64,000 nucleotides of DNA from Lachnospiraceae bacterium NSJ-143 (GTDB lineage: Bacteria > Bacillota > Clostridia > Lachnospirales > Anaerotignaceae), in NCBI GenBank assembly GCA_022867625.1, contig JALIFM010000001.1, forward strand, positions 186,001 through 250,000. The letters are read 5' to 3'. A program made the position numbers and the translations under genes. Positions 1 to 11,633 of the stretch are shown here, piece after piece. The notes beneath the pieces are model-generated. The model worked only from the letters and a program-made list of their open reading frames with translations. It ran no database searches and was not told where the DNA came from. Each line of letters opens with the position of its first letter. Positions within the stretch are counted from its first letter, which is position 1.

Positions 1-2
1 GA

Positions 3-489
3 TATGAAAAAATGACGGAAGAATTTGAAAATTTTCTTATAAATGCAAATAAAAATTTTTATAAAGTAATAATTACATCAGCAAACACAATGTTATATGG
101 AACAAAAGAAGTGAAAAAAATGCCAAATAATTTACAAGAAATGGTAAATATAGTACAAAATAATAAAAAATTAATAAAGTATCTAAAATATTTTGATTAT
201 GATGCAAATTTTCGGAAATTCAATAAAATTTATATATAAGTTTGAGTATAAGATTAAGATTAAAAATAAAAAATTAGCTTTTCAAAATGTTAAGCGTGGA
301 AAGCACCCTGATTTAAATATAGATTGTTTATATACTATATTGCCATTTGAAAAAACTATGGGTTGTATAATTATCCTTTGCCCTTCATCTATAGAAGCAA
401 ATACTAAATTAGAAAATCAAGAAAAATTAGGATTTTTTAGGTACGCTTGCGGAATACATAATGTATTGACAAAACTATTTCCAGAATAG
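3..489 (+). pseudogene. hypothetical gene, 5' partial and probably frameshifted
   Basis: Two overlapping open frames look like one broken gene. The first is open from the left edge (ATG at 12) and stops at 239. The second, in the next frame, runs from about 193 to a stop at 489 with protein-like composition and Cys, Gly and Pro residues spread along it. A single indel near 215-237 would join them. No domain is recognised. An intrinsic terminator follows directly, which supports 489 as a real gene end. It is AT-rich like the recombinase gene, so it probably belongs to the element. Alternatively these are two small genes. Confidence 0.4.
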
Positions 490-516
490 CAGGACTGATA
501 TAGTCCTGTTATTTTT
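490..516 (+). terminator. intrinsic terminator
   Basis: A 7-bp perfect stem (CAGGACT/AGTCCTG, 5-nt loop) is followed by a T-rich stretch, directly after the stop codon at 489. Confidence 0.6.
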
Positions 517-770
517 ATGTCACAAAACAAAACTCGATGTCATATAATATAAAGATTTGTTTTTATGTACAAACTGATTATGTTTGTTGTTTTAGTACAA
601 GCCATATTTTCATAAACATGTATCAAAGACAATTAGGGTTGATGTTTATGGAAATCTCATTAGATATGTACTTATTTTATGAAGGCGTAATCATGGAGTT
701 GTACAAAAAAATCTAATTACAATAAAAGAAAAAGATGAAGCATTAAGAATTTTATCAAAGGAGGACATCA

Positions 771-3099
<2,329 letters not shown>

Positions 3100-3185
3100 A
3101 ATTAAAAACTCCCTTTTTATTTTTTATATTTTTATTCTGAAAATACAGATTGTGTTGCATTTTGTCGAAACTGAATTCGGTATAT

Positions 3186-3980
3186 CTAACTCCTTTTAAG
3201 TTTTATAAAGGAGAGTGTCAATGTTCCGTCCGTGCCTGATAGTGGACTGTTGTATGTCAATGTGAAAACTGTTTTGGCTGGTACAGATATTATTATTGTA
3301 TTTGAGCCGTAGGCACTTCCTTTGCCTGACGTCATAAAATAAATTCCAAACTCAATATGCGGGCTTCCATTATAGCTCGGTGTAATCTGCATATAGCTGG
3401 CGCTGGAAAAAAGTGCGGACACATGATATGAAATTTGGTAGTAGCCAGGCTCAAGTGAAATATGGGTTGTGTCGGCCAGTACAATATTTCCTGTTGTGTC
3501 AGGAAGTACAGTATAAAACGGAAGCAGCGACCCATTGGTATAAAGCTGCGCAAAATTAAAAAATGATGCGAATATATCATCTGGTACTGTGCCGGTTTCT
3601 CCTCGGGGAATTCCGAAATCAAGCTGTACTCCATCGGGGGTATAGGAGGGAGTAACTGTTGCCGGCATTCCGGGTTCAAGTGTTTCTGTTGAGCCAACTG
3701 TAACCACAGGGGTATTTCCCTGCGGCCCCTGTGGGCCTGTACTGCCCGCTGGCCCCTGAAGCCCCTGAGGTCCTGTGCTGCCTGTTGGCCCCTGAAGCCC
3801 CTGAAGTCCTGCGGGAATGGTAAAGTTTAAAACCGCATTACTGGAGGTTCCTGAATTTGTTACTGATGCGGCTGAACCCGGAGGACCGGTTATGGTTGAA
3901 CCGACAGTTATTGAGACACTGCCTTGTGTGTTGTCACAACAGCACTGCTGATTGCAGTTACAGCATCTGTTATAGAGCAT
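3186..3980 (-). CDS. collagen-like protein with C-terminal BclA/C1q-like domain
   Basis: 264 residues. A Cys-rich start (RCCNCNQQCCC) is followed by the same VGSTxTGxPGS module with FTIPAG ending as in the neighbours. A short Gly-X-Y stretch follows (about 75-110, with GPTGSTGPQG-type triplets), then a second, diverged module (about 113-153). A roughly 115-residue hydrophobic, beta-rich C-terminus with EPGYYQISYHV follows. That pattern is typical of the BclA-C/TNF-like jelly roll that nucleates trimers. It is probably surface or spore exposed; no signal peptide or LPXTG is seen. It is the middle gene of three paralogues in the same direction. The RBS is GAGAGGAAGG. Confidence 0.85.
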   Translation of the reverse strand: MLYNRCCNCNQQCCCDNTQGSVSITVGSTITGPPGSAASVTNSGTSSNAVLNFTIPAGLQGLQGPTGSTGPQGLQGPAGSTGPQGPQGNTPVVTVGSTETLEPGMPATVTPSYTPDGVQLDFGIPRGETGTVPDDIFASFFNFAQLYTNGSLLPFYTVLPDTTGNIVLADTTHISLEPGYYQISYHVSALFSSASYMQITPSYNGSPHIEFGIYFMTSGKGSAYGSNTIIISVPAKTVFTLTYNSPLSGTDGTLTLSFIKLKRS

Positions 3981-4110
3981 AAAATATCCTTCCTCTCTGC
4001 TTTTATAGGATTTTTAGTATTTTGTGTTTATAGCTGTCGGTTTCAAGCCGGCCGCGGCTGTGTTTAAGCTGGCCATTAAGACCTGTATATACTAATCGGT
4101 TTGTATTTTG

Positions 4111-5025
4111 TCAGCTGAGTTTCTTAACAGTAATAGATGCGTCGCCGGCTGCTCCGATTGTAGCGCTGAGTCCTGCCGGAACTGTTCCGATAGCTGCTAC
4201 AGCCAGGTCAAGCACACTTCCGGCTGCCAGGGCTGCTATAACAGTTGTATTGAATATGGCGTTATATGTCGGCGTTGCCAGACCGTTTGATGCAAGTACA
4301 TGGCTTGTAACAGTCTGAGGAATTACCGTACCATTGCTGCGCACAGCCACCTGAAGTGTGGCAGACTCGTTTGCTGTAACTGAAATATTGTAGCTTATCT
4401 CATAGTTGCCTGCAGTTGTTACTGTCAGTGTGTTTGCTGTGGCTGTTGTAATGCCTGAAAGAGGCATGGCCGTGTTTAAGAGAAGCTGTGTGTACGTTCC
4501 TGCTGTAGTAGGGGTTACAGTCTGTGTGGCTGAGTTATAGAGTCCGCCGTATGCTCCTGTGCTTCCGTTTCCGGCAGGAATAGTAAAGTTCAGTATGGCG
4601 TTCTGTGGTGTGCCTGAATTAGTTACGGAGGCGTTTGTTCCTGGAGCGCCTGTAGTTGTTGTGCCTACAGTGACTGTAGCGGCAGCGCCGGCAGGGCCTT
4701 GAGCTCCAGCTGGCCCGGAAGGCCCCTGCGGACCCTGAGGTCCGGTAGCGCCAGGGGCGCCTGTGGCTCCGGTAAGCCCGGCCGGTATTGTGAAGTTAAG
4801 GACAGCGTTGCAGTCAGTGCCGGAATTGTATACCGACGCGGCTGTTCCAGGAGCGCCTGTAGAAGTGCTTCCCACAGTTACGCTGGGATTTGTGCACGCC
4901 GGCGGCATTGGCGGCCTTGGAGGCGGGCATGGACGAGGGCAGCAGCAGTTGTTGTTGCAGCAGCACTGCCGGTTTGAATTGTTCTGGCTGTTAGAGTAGT
5001 AGGTATTGCATGAGCTGTAAGCCAT
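4111..5025 (-). CDS. collagen-like protein with C-terminal BclA/C1q-like domain
   Basis: 304 residues. The N-terminus is rich in Cys, Asn and Pro (CCCPRPCPPPRPP at about 28-40). Two VTVGxTxTGAPGT modules flank a short Gly-X-Y block (about 85-110, GATGPQGPQGPSG). The C-terminal about 140 residues are Thr/Ala/Val-rich with AGNYEISYNISV, the hallmark strand of the BclA-like C-terminal jelly roll. It is the first gene of the three-gene collagen cluster when read on the minus strand. Expected at the cell or spore surface. No classical signal peptide is present, as is common for exosporium collagen proteins. The G+C-rich repeats make long antisense frames that are not genes. Confidence 0.85.
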   Translation of the reverse strand: MAYSSCNTYYSNSQNNSNRQCCCNNNCCCPRPCPPPRPPMPPACTNPSVTVGSTSTGAPGTAASVYNSGTDCNAVLNFTIPAGLTGATGAPGATGPQGPQGPSGPAGAQGPAGAAATVTVGTTTTGAPGTNASVTNSGTPQNAILNFTIPAGNGSTGAYGGLYNSATQTVTPTTAGTYTQLLLNTAMPLSGITTATANTLTVTTAGNYEISYNISVTANESATLQVAVRSNGTVIPQTVTSHVLASNGLATPTYNAIFNTTVIAALAAGSVLDLAVAAIGTVPAGLSATIGAAGDASITVKKLS

Positions 5026-5154
5026 TGTAAAACTTCCTTTTCAATTTTTATAATACATAATATTCATAAAAGCAAAAAATGTGACAGAATATTACAGCTA
5101 TTTATATATATAAACAAAAAAAGGAATAAAGATTTATTTACCGCAGTTAACCGC

Positions 5155-5187
5155 AATAAAAAACCGCCGATATGATTCGGCGGTTTA
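5155..5187 (-). terminator. intrinsic terminator of the CorA gene
   Basis: AAACCGCC/GGCGGTTT stem with a T6 run on the minus strand, about 60 nt after the stop of the gene at 5247. Confidence 0.8.
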
Positions 5188-5246
5188 AGAGCTTCTAAAA
5201 TGAGTTGGGTGCTAATGTCGTATTTCATAGCGCCTCATCTCCGTTT

Positions 5247-6161
5247 TCACAGTATTTTCTTCCTTTTAAATATTATAATACAAATCACTGCCACAGCGAC
5301 ACTTAAAATTTTAATATATGGGTAACCCGACTCAAGCTCAGGCATATTCCTGAAATTCATGCCATACCAGCCGGTGATAAGTGTAAGTGGAAAAAATATG
5401 GTGGAAATCATTGTAAGAAACTGCATATTTTCATTTTGTCTGGCATCGACTCGGGACTGGTAAACATCTTTTACCTGCTGGGCATAGTCAATAAGGTGTA
5501 TTGTCTTTCCCATAAGGCGTTCGGCCCTGTCGGTGAGAGTGCCGAAATATTTTACCTGCTTTTTTGTGAAAAAGTGGTTTTCGTCCTCCTCAAGGGATTT
5601 GCCAAGCTCCGAGAGCTGGTCATAATAGCCGCGCAGAGTAAGCAGGCGTTTCCTTACAGGCATAAGCGAGTTTTGAAAATCATTGCGCAGTCCGTAATGC
5701 ATCAGTGAATCCTCAAGGTTAAAGAGCTCGCGCTCAAATTTTTCAAGCACCTCCGTATCCCTGTTCATAAACTCGGTTATAAAGTTATAAAGGAATTTTG
5801 CCTTTGTCTCGCCCTGGTGTATTTTCCTGCTCCTCATTCTCCTGAGTATCCTCATTGAAAATTCGCTGTTGTCAACTATAACTATAAATTTGTCGTTGAC
5901 AAAAAACATGAGCCTTATCCGGTTTCCCAGTATATCCAGGAGTTTTGGTATGCACAGTGTGCCAAAAACACAGTCCTGCTGGGTTTCGGCTTTGCAGAAA
6001 TATACGTCGTTTATGCTGTAATCCCTCTCCCATGGTATATTAAGCCGTTCAAGGGTATCCGCAAGCTCATCTTCGTTTATAAAGAATACGGCCGGTATTT
6101 TCTTTTCTGTAACATATTCTGCTGTTGACTCAATAAGCTGCTCTCCAAGAATATAGACCAT
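5247..6161 (-). CDS. CorA-family divalent cation transporter
   Basis: 304 residues. A long soluble N-terminal region (about 1-240) is rich in charged helices. Two C-terminal membrane helices follow (about 243-262 and 275-297), with the family signature YGMNF between them. CorA proteins are pentameric Mg2+/Co2+ channels of the cytoplasmic membrane. The C-terminus ends with the basic FKRKK typical of the family. A close paralogue lies 260 bp upstream at 6422 with the same length and layout, so this is a tandem duplication. This copy has its own terminator, and no second gene follows it. Confidence 0.88.
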   Translation of the reverse strand: MVYILGEQLIESTAEYVTEKKIPAVFFINEDELADTLERLNIPWERDYSINDVYFCKAETQQDCVFGTLCIPKLLDILGNRIRLMFFVNDKFIVIVDNSEFSMRILRRMRSRKIHQGETKAKFLYNFITEFMNRDTEVLEKFERELFNLEDSLMHYGLRNDFQNSLMPVRKRLLTLRGYYDQLSELGKSLEEDENHFFTKKQVKYFGTLTDRAERLMGKTIHLIDYAQQVKDVYQSRVDARQNENMQFLTMISTIFFPLTLITGWYGMNFRNMPELESGYPYIKILSVAVAVICIIIFKRKKIL

Positions 6162-6361
6162 TTATTATCGTTCTGCCTCCGACAGGTTATTTGCCGTAAT
6201 TATACCGGCGCGGCCTCAGATTTATGTACAGTAATAATCTGCTCATTTTTCGCTGTTTTAGTCATTTTTGCATTATTTGTATTTTAAATAAAATACAGGC
6301 TGGCTTGCTACCGGATATGAGTAAAATATCGGTAAAAACGGTGTAAAGGTGATTAAATCTG

Positions 6362-6416
6362 ATAATAAAAAATCAGTAAATCCACCGAAGCAGTTTTTGC
6401 TTTGGCGGATTTACTG
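6362..6416 (-). terminator. intrinsic terminator of the second CorA gene
   Basis: A long inverted repeat (about 19-bp arms with a few mismatches, CAGTAAATCC...GGATTTACTG) ends next to the stop codon at 6422. It is followed on the minus strand by a T-rich run. Confidence 0.8.
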
Positions 6417-6421
6417 AACAG

Positions 6422-7333
6422 TTACAGCAGTTTTTTCTTTTTAAATATAAGTATACATATTATCAGTACAGACACGCTCAGCAGTATAACATAAGGGTAT
6501 CCGTGCCCAAGCTCGGGCATGTTCCTGAAGTTCATGCCGTACCAGCTGGTAATAAGCGTGAGTGGGAAGAATATGGTGGATATAATTGTAAGAAACTGCA
6601 TGTTGGCGTTCTGCTTGGCGGAGACGTTGCTTTGGTATATGTCCTTTACCTGCTGGGCGTAGTCTATCAGGTGGACAGTCTTTCCAACAAGGCGTTCAGC
6701 CCTGTCGGAGAGCGTACCGAAGTATTTTGTCTGGCTTTTTGTGAAAAAGTGATTTTCATCCTCCTCAAGTATCTTTCCAAGCTCAGACATCTGGTCGTAA
6801 TATCCGCGCAGAGTCAGCAGCTGCTTTCGGTTATGCAGCAGGTCAATCTGAAATTCCGCGTCGATATTATGTACAGCTTCCTCCTCCATATTCATGAGCC
6901 TGTGCTCAAACTTCTCCAGAAGCTCGGAGTCCTTTGTCATAAACTCTGTGATAAAGTTATACATGAATTTTGCCTTGCTCTCTCCCTGATGAATTTTGCG
7001 GCGGAGTATACGCTTGAGTATCCTCATGGCAAAGCCGTCGTCATCGACTATAACAATATCGTTGAGCGTTATAAAAAACATCAGTCTGTAGCGGCTGCCA
7101 AGAAGCTCACGCAGCTTGGGTATGAGCAGTGTGCCGAATATGCAGTCCTGCTGTGCCTCGGCCTTGCAGAAATACACATCGGATATCTTATAGTCCCGCT
7201 CAAATGAGATTCCGAGTGAGGCAAGTGTAGCGGCACACTCCTCCTCGTTTATTATGAATACGGCGCCTTTTTTGCTGCTCGCCGCCTCATAGGCGCTTGT
7301 CTCAATAAGCTCCTCTCCAAGATAATATACCAT
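6422..7333 (-). CDS. CorA-family divalent cation transporter (paralogue)
   Basis: 303 residues with the same architecture as the gene at 5247: soluble cytoplasmic funnel (about 1-240), GMN signature (YGMNF) and two C-terminal transmembrane helices, ending FKKKKLL. The two proteins are similar along their whole length, for instance in the shared segments TKYFGTLSDRAERL/VKYFGTLTDRAERL. It begins only 22 bp after the stop of the dehydratase-like gene at 7356, so it probably is the last gene of that operon. This may mean that the iron-sulfur enzyme pair and a metal or Mg2+ transporter are co-expressed, although simple read-through is also possible. Confidence 0.88.
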   Translation of the reverse strand: MVYYLGEELIETSAYEAASSKKGAVFIINEEECAATLASLGISFERDYKISDVYFCKAEAQQDCIFGTLLIPKLRELLGSRYRLMFFITLNDIVIVDDDGFAMRILKRILRRKIHQGESKAKFMYNFITEFMTKDSELLEKFEHRLMNMEEEAVHNIDAEFQIDLLHNRKQLLTLRGYYDQMSELGKILEEDENHFFTKSQTKYFGTLSDRAERLVGKTVHLIDYAQQVKDIYQSNVSAKQNANMQFLTIISTIFFPLTLITSWYGMNFRNMPELGHGYPYVILLSVSVLIICILIFKKKKLL

Positions 7334-7355
7334 TTTTATCAGCCTCCGACTTTGT

Positions 7356-8624
7356 TTACATAACCGGAAGCTTTTCCCGTGCCACTGAGAGCATAAGCTT
7401 TATACGGTTTTCCTGGTTAACCCTTGTGGCGCCGGTATCATAGTCTACAGGCACAATATTGGCGTCGGGGTACATTGACTTTATTTTGTGAACCATGCCT
7501 TTGCCGCAGATATGTGTAGGAAGGCAGCCAAAAGGCTGTGTGCAGACAATATTGTCATAGCCGTGCTTTACAAGCTCAATCATTTCAGCCGGCAAAAACC
7601 ACCCCTCGCCCATACGGTTTCCAAGGCCTATAAGGCCGTCTACAAGGGGTTTTGTGTCGCGGTATGAGGAAAGCTGCGTAAAGCGCGACTTGTCTACAGC
7701 GTCCATAAATGCCTTCTCGATTTTTTCAAGATAGTCAAGCAGTGTCTTTGCGGCATGGTATTTGAGTCTGCTGCCGCCGTATATAAGGTAATCCTGCACA
7801 CGGGCATCAACCTTGAACATTAAAAAGCCCATAAGCCCGGGCACCATTACCTCGCAGTTTTCCTCGGCAAGAAATTTTTCAAGGCTGTTGTTTGCGAAAC
7901 GGGCGTATTTTACATAAATCTCGCCCACAACGCCTACCTTTGTCTTTATTTCCTTTTTGAGCTGAATGGTGGAAAAACTTTCGATTACTTTGCCGAAATT
8001 TTCCTTCATCTGAGCAAAGCTGTAGCCCTTTGCGTTTATAAACTGGCGGCTCAGCTCATGTATCCATTTTTTTATAAGGCGGTCGCTTTCTCCCTTTTTT
8101 ACTTCATACGGCCTTGTCTGGTTGCTCAAAAGCATAATAAGGTCGCCGTATATAACGCCGGCAAGCATTTTTCTTATAATTGGAAGCGTAAGCTTAAAGC
8201 CGCTGTTGTGCTCAAGGCCGGACATATTAAAGGATATTATAGGCACATTGGCATAACCGGCCTTTGAAAGGGCCTTTCTGAGAAGGTGTATGTAGTTTGA
8301 GGCGCGGCAGCCTCCGCCGGTCTGCATTATCATAAGGGCAGTTTTGTCTACATCGTACTTTCCGCTTGAGAGAGCGTCCAGAAACTGTCCCGCTACAAGC
8401 AGGGCGGGGTAGCATATGTCGTTATGCATATATTTCAGGCCAAGCTGCTTTACATTGGGGCCGTCATTGTCCAGAAGCGCTATTTTGTACCCGGCATGGG
8501 TAAATATGTTTTTCATTATATTAAAATGGATAGGCAGCATGTCGGGGATAAGTATTGTGTATTCCTTTTTCATTTCCTTTGTAAATATTATCCTTCCGTG
8601 CTCGTCTCTTTTAAGTTCAGACAT
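7356..8624 (-). CDS. 2-hydroxyacyl-CoA dehydratase-like (HgdB/double-cubane-type) protein
   Basis: 422 residues of the HgdB-like fold family, in which Cys residues hold a [4Fe-4S] or double-cubane [8Fe-9S] cluster. Visible candidate ligand segments are NDICYPALL (about 69-77), QTGGGCRAS (about 103-111), and CTQPFGCLPTHICGKG near 360-375. In known systems an ATP-driven activase injects a low-potential electron into such a protein. Here the activase is the upstream gene at 8617, and the two overlap by 8 bp, which implies translational coupling. The substrate is not shown by the sequence. No CoA-transferase or acyl-CoA dehydrogenase gene is nearby, so amino acid fermentation is not supported. 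A stand-alone double-cubane reductase is possible. Confidence 0.8.
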   Translation of the reverse strand: MSELKRDEHGRIIFTKEMKKEYTILIPDMLPIHFNIMKNIFTHAGYKIALLDNDGPNVKQLGLKYMHNDICYPALLVAGQFLDALSSGKYDVDKTALMIMQTGGGCRASNYIHLLRKALSKAGYANVPIISFNMSGLEHNSGFKLTLPIIRKMLAGVIYGDLIMLLSNQTRPYEVKKGESDRLIKKWIHELSRQFINAKGYSFAQMKENFGKVIESFSTIQLKKEIKTKVGVVGEIYVKYARFANNSLEKFLAEENCEVMVPGLMGFLMFKVDARVQDYLIYGGSRLKYHAAKTLLDYLEKIEKAFMDAVDKSRFTQLSSYRDTKPLVDGLIGLGNRMGEGWFLPAEMIELVKHGYDNIVCTQPFGCLPTHICGKGMVHKIKSMYPDANIVPVDYDTGATRVNQENRIKLMLSVAREKLPVM

Positions 8625-11544
8625 TACTGATTACCTCCTGTTGTTTCAAAGCCGCCAAAAGGCTCCTGAGCCTTACCTTAACTGTACCAAGATTTGTTAT
8701 CTCATCAATTTTTATCTGTGTGTAGATTTTTCCGGATTTTTCTATTATTGAGCGGACTTCATCTGTTGTTATGGCGTCGAGTCCGCAGCCGAAGCTTACA
8801 AGCTGCACAAGCTCCATATCGGGCTTGTCGGATATATATTTTGCAGCCGCGTACAGCCTTGCGTGGTATGTCCACTGGTTAAGCACATTGACATGAAATT
8901 TTTCAACAAAGCCGCTTATGGCGTCCTCGCTTATCACAGCCATGCCAAGTGACTCAAGGAGCGTGTCTATGCCGTGATTTATCTCAGGGTCGGCATGGTA
9001 TGGCCTGCCGGCAAGGACTATTATTTTTTTGCCAAGGGTGCGTGCCTTTTCGGTTATCTCCATACCCCTCCGGCGAATTTCATCCATGTATTTTTCACGT
9101 TCGGCGAAAGCCGCAGCCGCGGCCTGCTTTATATCCCTTATGCCTATATCGCCAAAATATCTGGACAGTATCTCATGAAGCTTTTTTGGAAAGTCCTTTT
9201 TCCTGTGTACGCCTACATAGTCGTTAATGAGCGTTACGCCGTTTTGCATGCGCATGTTGGCTGCTATAATCTCGGGATAATAGGCAACAACAGGGCAGTT
9301 ATAGTTGTTGTCGCCAAGATTTTCGTCAAAATTGAAGCTCATGCACGGGTAGAAAATATGTTTAAGGCCCTCCTGTTCCATAAGGTAGGCTATGTGCCCA
9401 TGCAGCAGCTTTGCCGGAAAGCATACTGTATCGCTGGGAATTGTGGCCTGTCCCTTTATAAAAATATTCCTGTCGGAAAGAGGGGATATAATAACCTCAA
9501 AACCAAGCTCTGTAAAGAATCTATGCCAGAACACTGCCATTTCATACATGTTTAAGCCGAGTGGAATACCGATTTTTCCTCTTTTTCCCTTAATGGGTAC
9601 AAGCGAGCGCAGTTTGTCCTGCTTGAATCTGTATATATTCAAATCCCCAACAGAGGCGTTTTTTGTCACAGGCCTTTCGCAGCGGTTGCCGCCTATGTAT
9701 CTGCTTCCGTCGCCGAATGTGTTTATTGTGAGTCGGCAGTTGTTCTGGCATAGCCCACAGTTTACGCTTTTTACGCTGTGGCTGAAGCTTTTAAGCCCGT
9801 CAGAAGATAAGACAGAACTCTTTTCACCGGCGTATTCCTTTGCATAAAGGGCACAGCCGTAGGCGCCCATAAGTCCGGCTATTACAGGGCGAATTACGTT
9901 TACTCCCATTTCGGTCTCAAAGGCCCTCAATACGGCGTCGTTAAGGAATGTGCCGCCCTGTACAACTATCTTTTTTCCAAGCTCGTCAACGCTTGAAGGC
10001 CGTATAACCTTGTAAATGGCGTTTTTTACTATGCTTGTGGAAAGCCCTGCGGATATGTCGCCTGTTGTTGCGCCGTCCTTCTGCGCCTGTTTTACTGATG
10101 AATTCATAAATACTGTGCACCGTGAGCCAAGGTCAACAGCGTTTGAGGCGTACAGCCCAAGCTGTGAAAACTCCTCCACGTCGTAGCCCAGAGTGTTTGC
10201 AAATGTCTGCAAAAACGAGCCGCAGCCTGAGGAACAGGCCTCGTTGAGATAGATGTTGTCTATCACTCCGTTTTTGATTTTAAAGCATTTCATGTCCTGT
10301 CCGCCTATGTCTATTATAAACTCCACATCGGGCATAAAGTGTTTGGCTGCTGTAAAATGTGCCGCAGTTTCAACAAGGCCATAGTCTATGTGGAAGGCGT
10401 TTTTTATTATGTCCTCGCCATAGCCGGTGACACAGGCGCTTTTTATCTTTATGTCCGGCTTTGTTTTATAAAGCTCTGTCAGAAATTTGTGTATTACCGG
10501 AACGGGATTGCCGCTGTTTGACATATACACACTGTGCAGTATCTCGCTGTCCTCGCCCATGACTACCGCCTTGAGTGTGGTTGAGCCGGCGTCTATGCCT
10601 ATATAGGTGTTATTGCTGTAGGTTTTCAAATCGCCGTATTTTACATCGGCTTTATTGTGGCGCTCCTTAAACTGTATGTACTGTTCCTCGTTTTCAAAAA
10701 GGGGAGGGAGCTTTGCCCATTCGGATACGGACACATATTTTGAAAGCTTTTGTATTGTTTCATCAATGTCTATTTCGTTTTTAGCGCAGTAGGCAGCGCC
10801 AAGGGCCACATAGTAAAGTGAATTTTCGGGGCACACGCCCTTTGTGCCTATGGTTTTGTTAAAACATTCCCTGAGCACCGGCATAAATGTGAGCGGGCCG
10901 CCAAGATAAACCACATTTCCCTCAACAGGCCGCCCCTGAGCAAGGCCGCCTATTGTCTGGTTGACAACGGCGTAAAAAATACTTATGGCAATATCGCTTT
11001 TTTTAGCGCCCTGGTTTAGAAGCGGCTGAATATCGCTTTTGGCGAAAACCCCGCAGCGTGAGGCTATTGTGTATACCTTTTCGTGCCTTGAGGCAAGGCT
11101 GTCCATTTCTTCGGTTTTTACATCAAGCAGTGTAGCCATCTGGTCTATGAACGCTCCGGTACCACCGGCGCAGGTGCCGTTCATTCTGGCTTCCATAGAC
11201 TGGCCAAGAAAAATTATTTTGGCGTCCTCTCCGCCAAGCTCTATTATCACATCTGTTTGCGGGAGGTTTTTCTCCGCCGCCACCTTTTCGGCGTAAACCT
11301 CCTGTACAAACTCCACACCGCAGCTTTCAGCCATGCCCATACCGGCGGAGCCGGATATAACAAGAGAAAAGCCGGTGCCCTTTTCAAATCTGTTTTTAAT
11401 GGCCGTCAGCATTTCGACTGTCTTTGCAGTAATCTGTGAGAAATGCCTCTCATAAGACGAGTAGACAATTTTTCCGAGCTTATCAATTACCACGCTTTTA
11501 ATTGTCGTGGAGCCTATGTCTAAGCCGATTTTCAATTCTGTCAC
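8617..11544 (-). CDS. tandem BadF/HgdC-type ATPase activase fused to a HgdB-like (DUF2229) domain
   Basis: 975 residues, GTG start. Two ASKHA ATPase modules each begin with a phosphate-1 motif (GLDIGSTTIKS at about 7; GIDAGSTTLKA at about 318). Each has a Cys between Gly-rich turns (GTCAGGTGAF; NEACSSGCGSF), where activase dimers bind a bridging [4Fe-4S] cluster. A Cys motif (CGLCQNNC, about 600) and a DUF2229/HgdB-like C-terminal half (about 650-965) follow. The protein should use ATP to deliver low-potential electrons to the partner at 7356. The fusion of two activase domains means one chain can mimic the usual homodimer. It begins 89 bp after the DUF4127 gene, with a possible AT-rich promoter between them. 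Confidence 0.82.
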   Translation of the reverse strand: MTELKIGLDIGSTTIKSVVIDKLGKIVYSSYERHFSQITAKTVEMLTAIKNRFEKGTGFSLVISGSAGMGMAESCGVEFVQEVYAEKVAAEKNLPQTDVIIELGGEDAKIIFLGQSMEARMNGTCAGGTGAFIDQMATLLDVKTEEMDSLASRHEKVYTIASRCGVFAKSDIQPLLNQGAKKSDIAISIFYAVVNQTIGGLAQGRPVEGNVVYLGGPLTFMPVLRECFNKTIGTKGVCPENSLYYVALGAAYCAKNEIDIDETIQKLSKYVSVSEWAKLPPLFENEEQYIQFKERHNKADVKYGDLKTYSNNTYIGIDAGSTTLKAVVMGEDSEILHSVYMSNSGNPVPVIHKFLTELYKTKPDIKIKSACVTGYGEDIIKNAFHIDYGLVETAAHFTAAKHFMPDVEFIIDIGGQDMKCFKIKNGVIDNIYLNEACSSGCGSFLQTFANTLGYDVEEFSQLGLYASNAVDLGSRCTVFMNSSVKQAQKDGATTGDISAGLSTSIVKNAIYKVIRPSSVDELGKKIVVQGGTFLNDAVLRAFETEMGVNVIRPVIAGLMGAYGCALYAKEYAGEKSSVLSSDGLKSFSHSVKSVNCGLCQNNCRLTINTFGDGSRYIGGNRCERPVTKNASVGDLNIYRFKQDKLRSLVPIKGKRGKIGIPLGLNMYEMAVFWHRFFTELGFEVIISPLSDRNIFIKGQATIPSDTVCFPAKLLHGHIAYLMEQEGLKHIFYPCMSFNFDENLGDNNYNCPVVAYYPEIIAANMRMQNGVTLINDYVGVHRKKDFPKKLHEILSRYFGDIGIRDIKQAAAAAFAEREKYMDEIRRRGMEITEKARTLGKKIIVLAGRPYHADPEINHGIDTLLESLGMAVISEDAISGFVEKFHVNVLNQWTYHARLYAAAKYISDKPDMELVQLVSFGCGLDAITTDEVRSIIEKSGKIYTQIKIDEITNLGTVKVRLRSLLAALKQQEVISNV

Positions 11545-11633
11545 TTCCGTTTCTATATTATTATAAATATCTGCCGCCGCCGTACTGGCTTTAAGCGGGA
11601 TTTTGTATTTTTCGGTATTAAACTTGTTTATCT

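Noticed and set aside
4108-4999. Several Cys/Gly/Arg-rich plus-strand open frames.
   Set aside because: They are antisense to the collagen-like gene, have no RBS and follow the repeat composition.
8949-9847. Overlapping plus-strand frames of up to 193 codons.
   Set aside because: They are antisense shadows of the 975-residue activase gene without RBS or recognisable domains.
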